Source: Psoroptes ovis
Taxonomy: Eukaryota; Arthropoda; Arachnida; Sarcoptiformes; Psoroptidae
NCBI GenBank assembly: GCA_002943765.1
Contig: PQWQ01000007.1
Span: 2,544,501 to 2,608,500, forward strand
DNA: 64,000 bases
Reading direction: 5' to 3'
Of the stretch, positions 13,287 to 24,489 are shown one piece after another. The first letter of the stretch is position 1; every line of letters starts with the position of its first letter. A program made the position numbers and the translations under genes. The notes under the pieces are model-generated. The model searched no databases. It was not told the DNA's origin and saw nothing but the letters and a program-made list of their open reading frames with translations.

Positions 13287-13875
13287 AACTTGGTTGATCA
13301 ATGCATTGACGAAATCATAAATACACCAAGTTTTTGATGACTAATAATTAAAATATCAAGTGTTTCGATCATAATCTCAACAATATTGAATGCTCAAAAT
13401 AAAGAATTTGACCAAAGGATCCTGCTATCAATGTATCATCATTTACATTCAAAATATTTATGAATTCGGTGAAGATTCGTTTGAAAAAGTCACGGATGAT
13501 ATGAATAATTTTGGCCAATTAATTATCGAACATAATTCATTGGTCATCAATCAACACAATCTATGGTTTATTATCAACACCATCGATTGAGTTTCATTGC
13601 TGATAATTCGTGGATCATCATCAACACGATTCATTTGTCATCATAGCCAAATTTGCATTATAATATCAATGTTTTCGATTTACAAATCATATTCATAGTT
13701 TTAAACAAAATGCACATCAATATTTTTCATTCGATTTAATTCTTTAATGACCGAATTGCTATGAAATTTTTCGCAAATTTTTCAACATCAATACAATTAG
13801 AACCATCCGCATCACCAACATCATTACCCCCCACATCATCAACATCGTTACTCCCCGCATCATTACCATCAACAT
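13287..13875. promoter_or_regulatory. Unique spacer of the palindrome; probable divergent promoter
   Basis: About 589 bp of single-copy AT-rich DNA separates the two arms, with the transposase genes transcribed away from it on both sides. By position it must contain, or lie next to, the promoters for both. It also supplies the 5' part of the right transposase ORF (ATG at 13761, then Phe/Ser-rich residues). No TATA or initiator element stands out from the AT-rich background, so the promoter role is inferred from gene direction only. Confidence 0.5.
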
Positions 13876-16228
13876 CATCAACATCGTTACTCCCCGCATC
13901 ATTACCATCAACATCATCAACATCGTTACTCCCCGCATCATTACCATCAACATCATCAACATCGTTACTCCCCGCATCATTACCATCATTTATCACCCAT
14001 TCCGAATCTATGGAACTTAACATCTCTGATGGCCAACCAATCATGGAGACCGACTCGGATGACAATGCAGATGATCTGCCATGCCGATTTTTACAAAATG
14101 TAAAAAGCGAATTAACTAAAGAAGATTATGAGCGTTTCGAATACTATTCTGAGTTAGTTATATACAATCGTGCAATGAAGAACGCAACTTTATCATTAGG
14201 CGTGTCAATGACAATTCCATTTATTGAAAAAGAATATCCTCAACCTTTGAATAGGTATGCCATAAAAAAAATTTTATTTCGCATAAAAATTATTATATTG
14301 ATTCATACGAATACGGATTAAATTTAGTTTTGTTTATAAATTTTGTAAAAGAAAATTTTGATATCATTTTTTTTAATAATTTTTTATCGATCGCAGGTTT
14401 TTGATAGATTTGATAAAATCTGATCATTATCAATGGGAATACTCAAAGACAATGAAAGGATTCATTACCCCAAAAAAATATCTATTGGGCGAGACGGGAT
14501 TGAATTATTATTATGTCCCAATCAAATCTATATTGGAAAAATATATATTGAATGACGACTTGGTGAAAATAATTTTCGAGGAAACATCAGATAAATTACC
14601 ATCATATATAAATAATAACAATCTGATGAATAAACTAAGAATTATGATTTATGGTGATGAATTCGGTGTGGGCAACCCTCTCAGGGAATATAATAAAAAG
14701 AATAAAACTTTCGCCCTTTACATGGACATCGACAATTACAAGATCCCAAAAACGAAACACCGAGACATCCATCTTGTAATGCTCTGGCGATCGAATGACA
14801 GGAAATCTGCCGAAATCAGTCTCGAAGAACTGATGACGCCATTGAACAATGATTTGAAAAATCTAATTCACACCGGGATAAATTATAATAACACCCATAT
14901 AAAAATTGGTTTATCTCACGTGTTGGGTATGTTTTTAATTTTATTTTGTAAGAATCGATTTATATGCAAATTTCATTTGAATATTCTCAATGGTCCAGGT
15001 GATAATTTGGCCATAGCCGAAATGTTGGGATTCAGTCAATCGTTTGGCCGTTCATTCACGTGCCGGTACTGCGGAAAAAATTATCAAAGTCTTAACGTGC
15101 CACAAGATCGGCCTCTAACAATTCATAAAAATCTAAATGAATATCATAATGAATTAGAATTGTTGGAGAATGACCGGACATTCCGCAGTTCGTATGGGAT
15201 CAAGGCGAGATCACCCTTTACATCTCTGGGTATCAATATTTTTCAGATATCACCGCCGGATTGGTTCCATGATGTGGCTGAGGGTATAATTCTAATGAAT
15301 GTCATCGTAATATTCTAATAAAATTTTAATTTTAACAGGAATCATCCCTAACATATTAAGCGTAACATTGAAGAAGATTAATGACTTCATCGATAAAAAA
15401 CGCATGAAAAAACGAATTAAAGAATTCAAGATGGTCAATGGACCAATATACGTAAATTTTCAATCAAATATGTTGGTAAAAGGGAAAGGGATGCAGAAAT
15501 TCGAGTTCGCATCACGTTTGATCGAGATTTTCCCCGAATTAATAATCGAACATCAGCGGGAATTTGAATTATATTTGAATTTGCGAAGATTTATCTTTTT
15601 GTCATATTCCGACGATGCTGAAGATTTGCACGAACTTCAGCAAATTGTCAAATCTATGGCTCAAAATTGTGTCAATAATAACATAATGACGCCAAAAATG
15701 CACTTCATCGAGCATTATCCAGATTTGATAGCTTATTATGGAAATTTGATGAAATTCAGTACTGAAAAATACGAACGAAAACATAATTTCCTTAAAAGGC
15801 TCAACGATACGTCTAAGAATTCAATCAATGTGGTTTTTTCAATCATAAAAAGATATCAAATGTCCTTGCCATTCTTAGCTGACATGGACGAATCGACAAC
15901 ACGTCAAACTCGTGACGAGAATGGGAAGATGTATGTCAGTGATTATCCGTATCGTGTGAAGTTGAACATCGCGAGGGCTATTTTGTCCAGAGATAATGAA
16001 ATGCTGGAAGCTTGTAAGTTTTACCAAAGAAATGGCCGAATCATCGTTTGTGGTAAATTATGGGCAATTAGGCAGAGTGACAATAATTTGAACCTGCATC
16101 AAATATCATTGAAATCAGCAGATCATTGTGTCGCTTTGGAAGAATTATCACATACAAATTCTTTCATATTCAAATATAAAAATACCAAATATTTGGATTA
16201 TATTTTCAAAAAACGAATTTTTAATTAA
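13761..16228 (+). CDS. CACTA/EnSpm-like transposase, right copy
   Basis: Likely cuts and pastes the element by binding its CACT-type ends. Four exons join in phase: 13761-14254, 14397-14926, 14999-15283 and 15339-16228, giving about 732 residues. The third exon is set off by a 72-nt intron (GTATGT to TCCAG). Removing it restores VLGDNLAIAEMLGF, the form expected in animal EnSpm transposases. Candidate catalytic residues are D252 (YGDEFGVGNPL), D343 (GDNLAI) and E582 (YERKHNF). Other family marks are the cysteine pair in CRYCGKNY, DWFHDVAEGIIPNIL and MTPKMHFIEHYPDL. The N-terminus has Ser/Thr/Pro-rich 13-residue repeats from the 39-bp array. The start at 13761 lies in the spacer, so it is specific to this copy; MELN at 14010 is an alternative start. 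Family assignment rests on recalled motifs and was not searched. Confidence 0.82.
13837..13992 (+). repeat. Four-unit 39-bp coding minisatellite (right arm)
   Basis: Units start at 13837, 13876, 13915 and 13954 on the plus strand, preceded by a degenerate relative (CATCATTACCCCCCACATC). This is one full unit more than in the left arm, so the two arms differ in repeat number at their inner border. The array is translated in the right transposase as S/T/P/L-rich 13-mers. Confidence 0.85.
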
Positions 16229-19200
16229 TTCCCCTGATGGATGATATGATAAATAATTGACATAATGAATAGTAAGTTGTGAATAACATGGAAAAATTGC
16301 TAATAATTTCTTATACTTTTTCTCCAAGTCCATGTTGGTTATGAAGCAAAGAAGAACATTCAGAAAAATGAATAAAAGTTGGATCATTCATTGTTCACAG
16401 TATCATCATCGAGACGTCAACAAATTTTAAAAAATGAAAAATTCATTTCATCTGAAAAAAGAAGTCAAGTTGCATCATCATAAATTTTTTTATATATCTA
16501 ATCATCATTATTATCATCACCCATATCAATTATATGTATTCTATCAATTTTCATCATCATTTATTGCAAGATTTTTCACTGATAATAAAATTTTTTATCA
16601 TAAGAATAAAAAATATCTATTGATTCACTCAATTCGATTGTTATAAAATATCTAAAAATTCTATAAAATATACCGAAAATCTATTAAATTTTCATGTTTT
16701 AATCTGTCGATACTCATCTCAACTGATGAAAATCGTGCAATTTTGTATTAATTAATTTTAAATTGAATTCAAAAAATTCAATTTGGATTCAAATTTCAAA
16801 AAATTGGGATAATTCATAAAGAGCGTATCTAAAAAGCGCAACTTCTTCATTCGAAAAATCCGTTGAATTTTCGAGAAAGAGCCGCCAAAAAAGTTCGATA
16901 AAAATTTTATTATTTCATCTCCATGAATTGCAATTGATTGTGATATTCGATCGAGGCGGATTCTTTGATTATAATATATTGATTTTATTGTTAAAATTGT
17001 GATCCAATGATAATGAAATCACAATGACAATTTTAGCATCAACATTGCTTCCAAACATAAGCAATGAGTCAGATTGTAAGTTTTTTGTTTTTAAATTTTT
17101 GAGCAAATTTTCAATTGACTTTTTAAATCGTGTCAAAACATTATTTAATAAAGATAAACAGTGGAAAAATACTGATCTTTTCATATTTTTATCAAGACTA
17201 ATTTGCATCTAAATTACGCAATCATCATGCGAATTCCGGATGATATGTTAATGATGCATGAACTCCAGGTAAGATTCAAATCAATTTAATTATTATTGAT
17301 TATCACAGATTTACTAATTTGAGATAAACAAAGGTAATCTTGTATAATTTTCAAAAATGTTTATTTATGAAATATGTCACAGATGCCTGAAAATTGCAGT
17401 GAGATCAGATGTCGATTGGAAATTATAGATAAATCATCCAAAGTGATAATTTGAGGTAATTTTCATTTAAATGAATATAAATCTCACATTTTATTTCGTT
17501 TCAGAATTAGATTGGGAACATCTTTGGCCTAGATTATCATTGAAAATTGAAAACATGTTCCAAATTTGAATGTCAATTGATCATTGAAAATTGTGATATA
17601 TTTGTTGAAGTGAAGATGAACATTGTTGATTGATCAAATAATATTCGATTGACTTTCTTTGACTTAGGATTTTGACCTGGCCAATTAATGATCGGGTTTT
17701 GACTTTCGCTTTGACTTGGCCATTGATTTGATCTTTGAATGGATGAATCAATTTCAATGTTCATCTTATTCTTCAATAATATTTTCAAAGAATCACATGA
17801 TCAATCGTGATTTCAAGTTGGACTTGTTTTTAATTCATTTAATGATTAATTCACCATGACCAGTTGATCAATTGAATATAATCTGAAAGAAATCATCAAA
17901 TTTTCCAAGTAAATAAATTTCCATCAAAACATTGTATTGATTATTTTTTGAATTTTTTTTATTAGGCTAAATAAATTGACAATTATCGAAATGTTATGCG
18001 AGATAATCAATGTTATTGTCTTGGATTTGGATTATGATCCTTTGATTTTTTCTTTTTTTAATTTTAGGTTCCACTTCAATTTTTGCTAAATGGTGATTAA
18101 AATTTGAATCATCAATTCAACCTGATCCAAGTTGAAAGAAATACTTAAGGTAATTTCTTTTGAATTTAATTGGCAATAAATCTTTATTTTTTTTATCATC
18201 TTGAGATCTTGAAATTCAGAAAACAATTAATAATTCCAGAAATTATTTATTATCAAATAATTGTATCATAGATTGACTCATTGAATTATCGGTCAGAGAA
18301 TTTATAAGATTGGACAATATCATAAAGATTCAAGTGCATCATTAGATGTTCTAATAAATTGAATCGATCATCGAAAAAAATTTCCAAAAAAAAGAGGTAA
18401 AACATTTTTTGATTAATGAATTCAACTCAATTTTTTTTCAAATTTATAATTTTGAATAGGCTGATTAAATGAACATGGTCTTAAGATTAATTGTAATTAA
18501 TATCATCGATTTATATTTTTGAAATTCTAATTTTTATTTATTCATTCAATAGACTTGAATGACAGCCTAAATTTTTAATCCATTCAATTATTCATCAACA
18601 TGACCATTTGGTTATTTGAATATAATTTGGGAAGAAATCACTATATCATTGCGGTGAATTGATCTTCATGAAAATATTAATTTTCTTCAAATTTTTTATC
18701 AAGACAAATGTGCTGAAAATGCATTGTGAGTTAATCATTGTCTTTAATTTTTATCTTATTTTTTTTAATTCCAGAGTTCACTTCTATTTTTGTACGATGG
18801 TCGATCGGATCAGAATCATCCTTGCGACCTATTTCAAGTTGAAGTAAATATTTGAGGGAATTTTTTTCTTTATTTTTGAATCGGATTGTCAATTAATTAA
18901 ATTATTTTCATTTCAGGATCATCTTTGAAGATGTATCGTGGATTTTTTCAACCAATAAATTGTCAATTTAAGAATCAATGAGATTGGATATTATTGCATC
19001 TTAATCAAATGAATTGGATCGATTATGCGAAGATCATCTTTGAAAAAATTAAGTACATTTTTTGATTAATGGGTGGAATTTAATTTTTTTCAAAAATTAT
19101 AATTCTGAATAGGCTCATTTAATGAATATAGCCTTCGTATTGATCCTGATTAATATCATCGATTTTAATTCCTATTAATTTCTTCGATAATTAGCAAATT

Positions 19201-19769
19201 ATTATCAAATATCAATTGGAAAACCGGATCTAAAATTAAATTTATCAAACAGCAAATTCAACAATTTTCGAAAGATTGACGATGCTGATTGAATGAATTC
19301 ATGATTGTGGACTATGGACGGTAATATTCTTGAAAGTAAAACCGAATAATCATCAGAAATTCCTGCTTGAATTTGATATCAGCAACAATCAGGCGATTTT
19401 GGTTAAAATCTAGCGATAATTATCGATATATTCATGAATATATTTTTACAATAATTCATTTATGATTTTATTATTTGTATTTAAATAAAATTGATTGAAA
19501 TATAATTAAAATTAAGGCCTAATTAATAAATTAACGCACCTGGGGGCAAAAAAAAACCCAGCTAAAAAATTTGTGAGGGCATCGATTGTATCGATAATGT
19601 CGTCCTCATGTCCTCCTCATGTCGTCCTCACCCTCGAATTCGATTTTTTGGATAAGGTAAAGTATCTTCCACAATGCTTTTTTTTCGTAACTATTTTCAA
19701 TACAAAAACAATCGAAAGTGTTTCTAACTATTTTCAATGCTTTTTTTTTTAATATTTTCCTGAGTGTAT
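13876..19769 (+). repeat. Right arm of the 5.9-kb inverted repeat
   Basis: Inverted partner of 7390-13286. It carries the right transposase gene (to 16228) and the mirror of the AT-rich outer region, including the two diverged blocks at about 17832-18542 and 18562-19202. Several stretches here look like small exons bounded by splice consensus on the plus strand, such as GTGAGT at 18726 with a TTCCAG ending at 18774, and a CATTTCAG ending at 18916. None joins into a long reading frame that I could find. Confidence 0.9.
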
Positions 19770-20431
19770 AATTATGTTTATTTTCGAAAAAAAGCACTGC
19801 CACCAAACAGCAATAACACGGAATCAAATAATTTTTAAGGCCATTTTATTCTTTTCGTATTCGATCAATAAAATAAATTCATTAATATAATATTTTGTAA
19901 ATTATTATGGAAAGAATTCATATATTATCAAAATTTAAAATTGACTCAAATTATATCTTTGAAAACAACATTAGTGATTGTTTCTTCTCAAATCTTCTTC
20001 AGAATCTCAAGATTATGAAACTTAAAAATTTATGGAATCTAAATTAAAAATTATCAATAATTCATTCGTTGAATACTAATGTTATTTACATCAGCGATCA
20101 AGTATTAATAATTTTTGAAATTTTTTAATAATTTTTTATAAATTTATGATTACAATAATGATAATAATTCAAGAATGTTATGAAATCATTAAATGGTGCG
20201 AGTTTTTCATTTTACTTTTACATTAATGAATGAATTTTTATTTATTTTCATTATAACTTCGTGCTTTGTACAAAAACAAACAAAAAAAAGCAAAACAACT
20301 CAATAAAAATTGTTTGGAATCACATTCGAAAGATGGCATTACTAGTAATCCTATTTTGACCTTTCTGGTTCATGCAAGTGTTTTTAGATTGAATAGATTT
20401 TGATTCAATTTGAAATTTTTAGAGAAATAAA
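19770..20431. other. Intergenic; flank of the transposon and METTL23 upstream region
   Basis: AT-rich, with no ORF or RNA gene that I recognise. It follows the right tip of the element (CCTGAGTGTA) and leads into the METTL23-like start at 20432. Confidence 0.5.
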
Positions 20432-21182
20432 ATGGATAATCAGATTAAATGTTTCCATTTACAAAAATCTCAATGCTTGAAATTTAAATTGTCCAATTCA
20501 AATAGTGGTATTGATGTCGATAATGATGATGATTTGAAAATTGAGATTAAAATTTTGCAGGTATACATGTGAGTTTGATTCGGCATTAAAATTAATTGAT
20601 TTGTTTAATTTTATATTCTTTAATCAGTACTCTGAAAGTAAATATTCATCGATAATTTGGCCTAGCGCTGATTTGCTTTGTCGTTTTATTCTGGCCAATC
20701 ACTCTGAATTCATAGATAAATCGATCCTGGAGCTTGGTTCTGGTACAGGAATTTGTGGTATTATGGCAGCGAAAATTGGTGCCAAAGTCATCGTCACCGA
20801 ACAAACATTGGATGCATCGGAATTGATTGAAAAAAATCTCCAATTAAATCATGTTAATGCACGATTTGTCAAATTAGATTGGGCACTCAAATATGATTTG
20901 ATTGACAATGTTAATATTTTTGAGAATATCGATTATATTATTGGTTCAGATCTTTGTTATGAAGATGAAAATCAATATGAAAAATTATTATTGACAGTTT
21001 CATTTATAATGAAAAATAATCAAAAAAAATCCATACCATTCTATATGACATATCATTTGCGAAATTCTAATCATCATATTCAGTGTTTACTTTTGAAATA
21101 TAAACTTAAATGTGAATTATTATTTATCAGTGAAAATATGGACATTTATTTATACAGAATAACACAACTTTCAATGAATTAA
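20432..21182 (+). CDS. METTL23: METTL23-like protein methyltransferase (Methyltransf_16 family)
   Basis: Predicted S-adenosylmethionine-dependent protein methyltransferase of the seven-beta-strand class. Two exons, 20432-20560 (43 codons) and 20628-21182, join in phase 0 across a 67-bp intron (GTATAC to AATCAG), giving 227 residues. The SAM-binding motif I is ILELGSGTG at about 76-84. It is preceded by IWPSADLLCRFI and followed by the acidic residue in KVIVTEQ. Later, GSDLCYE lies at the post-motif II position, and the C-terminal MTYHLRNSN is close to the STYQVRS segment of vertebrate METTL23. That resemblance, more than the fold, points to METTL23 rather than METTL21 or METTL22. The stop codon overlaps the 3' end of the convergent TRMT10-like gene. 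Confidence 0.75.
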
Positions 21183-22007
21183 TTTATTCATTATCTTGAT
21201 TACATCGTATAATGATTTAATTTGTTTATGACCATCTATTGGTAAACATTTTGTTTGAATACCAAGTTTTTTACATTTTGATACTGTCAATTCGATGATT
21301 TTTCTTCGATCAACGATTCCACCAATTATGAATATTACATTTGAATCAATTGTTTTTCGATCTAGAACTTCTGTTGCATGTGGCGATAAATAAATAATAT
21401 TTTGCGATGGAAATAATTCTACAAATGTTTCATCATGAAAATTTAAATTAGGAAAATATTTATCATGAGATGGATCAAGGAAATTGTTTAAAAATTGTTT
21501 TGTCATTATACTTTGTGATAAACCAGTTATATGTAAATTGAAAAAATTTGGCCGAAATTCATTATTATTCATGTGAATAATTTGAATTAATTGTTCAGCT
21601 AAATTTTTACATTCTAATGATGACATATAATTATCGAATGTAATATCAAACGCAACATTTGTTGCAAATGATAACAATGATAATTGTTTTCTTCGATGAA
21701 TATTTTCAAGAATACATGAACATATTGGCTGAATCAATGCTTGTCCATCAAATATTTCTATCTGCCGTAATTGTTCAAGATAATTTAATCTCAAATGATA
21801 AGAAATATCTAACCAAGTTAAACGACCATATTTTCTGGTTTTAAACAGATGTTCGAGATGATTATAATCTTTCTCGCTTATATGGACAGGAATTTCTTCC
21901 GGTTTGATATGTCGCAACCATTCAATTTCTGCTTGGATTAATTTTCTTTTAGCTTGAATAAGATTACCATATTGACGCGTGATTGTTCGATATTGATTGA
22001 TCAACAT
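21171..22007 (-). CDS. TRMT10C-like: TRMT10-family tRNA position-9 methyltransferase, probably the mitochondrial RNase P subunit (MRPP1-like)
   Basis: SPOUT-fold methyltransferase that would methylate purine 9 of tRNA. The mitochondrial member also works in RNase P. Single exon of 278 codons from ATG at 22007 (MLINQYRT); a TTG further out is not a credible start and a stop lies just upstream. Seen: a helical basic N-terminus (about 1-45); NIIYLSPHATEVLD and VIFIIGGIVDRR, the family's cofactor-binding strand and glycine-rich loop, at about 205-240; and KKLGIQTKCLPIDG near the end. The protein is short for TRMT10C (about 400 residues in vertebrates) and shows no transit peptide. A 5' exon may have been missed, or this may be a different TRMT10 paralogue. 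The last 12 bases overlap the METTL23-like gene in antisense. Confidence 0.65.
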   Translation of the reverse strand: MLINQYRTITRQYGNLIQAKRKLIQAEIEWLRHIKPEEIPVHISEKDYNHLEHLFKTRKYGRLTWLDISYHLRLNYLEQLRQIEIFDGQALIQPICSCILENIHRRKQLSLLSFATNVAFDITFDNYMSSLECKNLAEQLIQIIHMNNNEFRPNFFNLHITGLSQSIMTKQFLNNFLDPSHDKYFPNLNFHDETFVELFPSQNIIYLSPHATEVLDRKTIDSNVIFIIGGIVDRRKIIELTVSKCKKLGIQTKCLPIDGHKQIKSLYDVIKIMNKLIH

Positions 22008-22013
22008 AATCAA

Positions 22014-23119
22014 TCATTAATAAATCAGGTGGATTAAAATTCTAACACGAAATATTTTGTAAGCACAGTTACGTCATCTGGATGTAAAGACAATTAGATT
22101 AGATGTGTTCGACAACAAAAACAAGCAACGTTTATACACATTTCAATTAATTTATTGATTATTGAAGCCAAAATAAAAATAAACATGTGAATAATGATGA
22201 AATGAAAAGATAATAATCAATCAATAAATTCAAAATGGTTACTACTAAGATGTCATCATCAACATAAACATCATTGAATTATTTGATTCGCTTTTTCCAT
22301 TAAACGAAGATTTGATCATATAAACAAGAAATGATCATTATCATCGCCGCTTTGATCGAGGATTCATTCCTCATTTATTTTCTAAATTTGGAAACCGAAA
22401 AAGTCCAATGATTGATTATAAAACAAAATCTGTATATATTGCTATGATTACATTTGATATATTATATCGTAAAAAATATGAAATTTTTGAAGAAAAAATG
22501 ATTTTCTTATCAATCAAAAAATCAAAAATTTCAAATTTTTCTACTTGGAATATGATTATTTCGAAAAGGATGAACAAATTTATCTTTTAAATTTTACATT
22601 AAATAACTTCATCAATCCTTCGTCAATAAATACTTATAAACATTCATATACATGACAAAACACATACAAAACGAACGACGATGAGCTCATCTTGATTATA
22701 TCAAGTCATCAAGTTTTTCTACTATGCATACAAAGAATTGATTATCCATTCAATATTGCATTTTATTATTGTTATTTTTTTGCCAATCATACAAAATTGT
22801 TTGCCCTATTGTCACTAAATCTAAACAAATTCTATTCAATTAATATTCATTCAATAATTCATAAATTTTGACATATCATCATCATCATTATCTTTATCTT
22901 CATTATTAATAATTTATTATTATCTGTTAAACAATAATATCTGAATGATAAACCAAAAACATCATCACTTTCATTTGTAATATTCATCATTAATATTTAT
23001 TATCTGTATTGATGATTATATATCCGAATTATATTTTTTCAGAAAGCCAAATACTTCCAAGAATCTTAAAATTGAAAAGAATTAGCGCATCGATTATACT
23101 TAATCATAATCAATCAATC
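22014..23119. other. Divergent intergenic region; no gene seen
   Basis: The stretch lies between the TRMT10-like start (minus) and the IPMK start (plus), so it should contain both promoters. It is AT-rich with several runs of TCATCATCATT. A 60-codon ORF at 22408-22590 (plus) is Lys/Ile-rich and looks like chance. An in-frame ATG for IPMK exists as far out as 23012. Confidence 0.5.
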
Positions 23120-24276
23120 ATGGAATCATCATCATCATCATCAAAAATACCTGTAACAGCGACAAACGGTGAAAATCATTGTCAACAACAACATCAACAA
23201 CAGCTGCAGCAATTAACAACTGAATTAAATAATATTGAAAATAATTCATTGAATGATGAGTTGAAATTAAAAATACCTGATGGTGCTGAAAAATTATTAT
23301 TTCAAATTGCTGGCCATTGTTTTGGTAAAAGTAAACATAAATTAGGTTTATTAAAACATTCCGAATCTGGTGATATATTGAAACCTATTTTCGATCGACG
23401 ATCACAACGTGAATATTTATTCTATGAACAAATATTTTCGAACAATAATAATGATGAATGTATAAAGTGTTTACAAAAATTAGTGCCTAAATATAATGGT
23501 CTATTTCATGATAAACAAATGAACATTGATTATATACGTCTTGAAGATATAACAGCATCGATGCAGAAAATTTCATTATTAGATATCAAAATTGGCCATA
23601 CTACTTATGATCCGGAAGCAAGTGAAGAAAAACGTCGTTCAGAAATGAATAAATACAAATATGCCAAACAACTTGGCTTCCGTATTCTAGGAATGAGAGT
23701 ATGTACATCATAATTTTGATTGTAATTCATTATCAAATTGATTTATGAAAATTTTTATCTAACTTTTAAATTTAAATCATTATTTCTTTCAGTATTATGA
23801 TCATAAAACAAACGAATTCATTGATAAAAATCGTGAATATGGTTTACAAATTACACCGGATAATGCTTCCGATGGTAAGCATAATTGTGTTTCAGTTATT
23901 TCATTCGATTTGTCTAAAATGTCTCAATTTTCTCATCATAGCATTATTGTTGTTTGCTCAAAATGATTCCGAAATATTGAATGAATTTAGTGAAAAATTA
24001 AAAGAAATTGAAGAATGGTTCCATAAATACAATATAAAAAGATGGAAATTTATATCATCATCATTATTGTTTGCATATGGTGCTATCAATAATCATAACA
24101 TTGATAATGATAAACGACAAACAGTGATCAAAATGATTGATTTTGCACATGTTTTCCCAAACGATGATCAACAAACTGATGATAATTATATATTCGGTTT
24201 GAATAAATTACGATATCATTTAGAATTAGCAATTGAATTATGTGAGAGAAAAAACAATCTAAACAATTGTAAATGA
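23120..24276 (+). CDS. IPMK: Inositol polyphosphate multikinase
   Basis: Phosphorylates inositol trisphosphate and tetrakisphosphate, and probably PIP2, in nucleus and cytoplasm. Three exons, 23120-23698, 23793-23874 and 23942-24276, join in phase (0, then 1), giving 331 residues. The first 40 or so residues are low-complexity Ser and Gln. The inositol-kinase signature is LLDIKIG (about 153-159, the PxxxDxKxG site), followed by YDPEAS and GFRILGMRVYYD, which is nearer to IPMK than to IP3K or IP6K. SSSLLFAYG (about 259-267) is the SSLL motif, and MIDFAHVFP (about 285-293) holds the metal-binding Asp of the IDF motif. The C-terminus NYIFGLNKLRYHLE fits the end of the fold. The choice of 23120 over 23012 as start is by homology length only. 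Confidence 0.88.
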
Positions 24277-24489
24277 ATAATAAAAAAAATTTTATTTTAA
24301 ATGGATAAAATTCTCATTAATATTGCCATTAATTTTGTAATAATAATAAAAAAATTCAAAATTTCTATTTTTTCATGTTTAAAAAAATGGTGTCTTTGAA
24401 AAATCCTAAACAAATAAAAAAAAATTGTGCTAATAATTTTTTGGAGCATTTTGCCAAGGAAAACTTGATTAAATTGTTCATTTTATCGA

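Larger units (their letters stand above)
7352..19769. mobile_element. Palindromic CACTA/EnSpm-like DNA transposon (two head-to-head copies)
   Basis: Two arms, 7390-13286 and 13876-19769, are inverted copies about an axis near 13581. Mirror coordinates always sum to 27162, so no indel separates them from about 7445 to 13286. The translated ORFs are the same in both, as are the non-coding segments I compared. The only clear arm difference is an A-tract near the outer tips (13 versus 10 bases). The outer ends read TACACTCAGGAAAATATT, starting with CACT as CACTA-superfamily termini do. A TA dinucleotide flanks the CACTC tip at both ends, which could be a 2-bp target duplication or simply more inverted repeat. 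Each arm encodes a transposase transcribed outward from the 589-bp unique spacer. The element sits between SETD1 and a METTL23-like gene. It could be a natural foldback element or an inverted-duplication assembly error. Confidence 0.85.

Noticed and set aside
13097..13297. Plus-strand ORF of NDAGSNDVDDVDG repeats (and its mirror at 13736-14065)
   Set aside because: Antisense frame of the 39-bp transposase repeats; the sense frame continues into conserved transposase sequence.
13170..13992. Possible CRISPR-like repeat-spacer array
   Set aside because: The repeats are directly abutting 39-bp coding units with no spacers, in a eukaryotic genome.
7352..19769. Alternative identities for the element: Polinton/Maverick, Helitron, Tc1/mariner or retroelement
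   Set aside because: No polymerase, integrase, helicase or reverse transcriptase ORF; the transposase motifs (GDNL, HFIEHYP, YERKHNF) and CACT termini fit CACTA/EnSpm, although the flanking TA alone would also be compatible with Tc1-like insertion.
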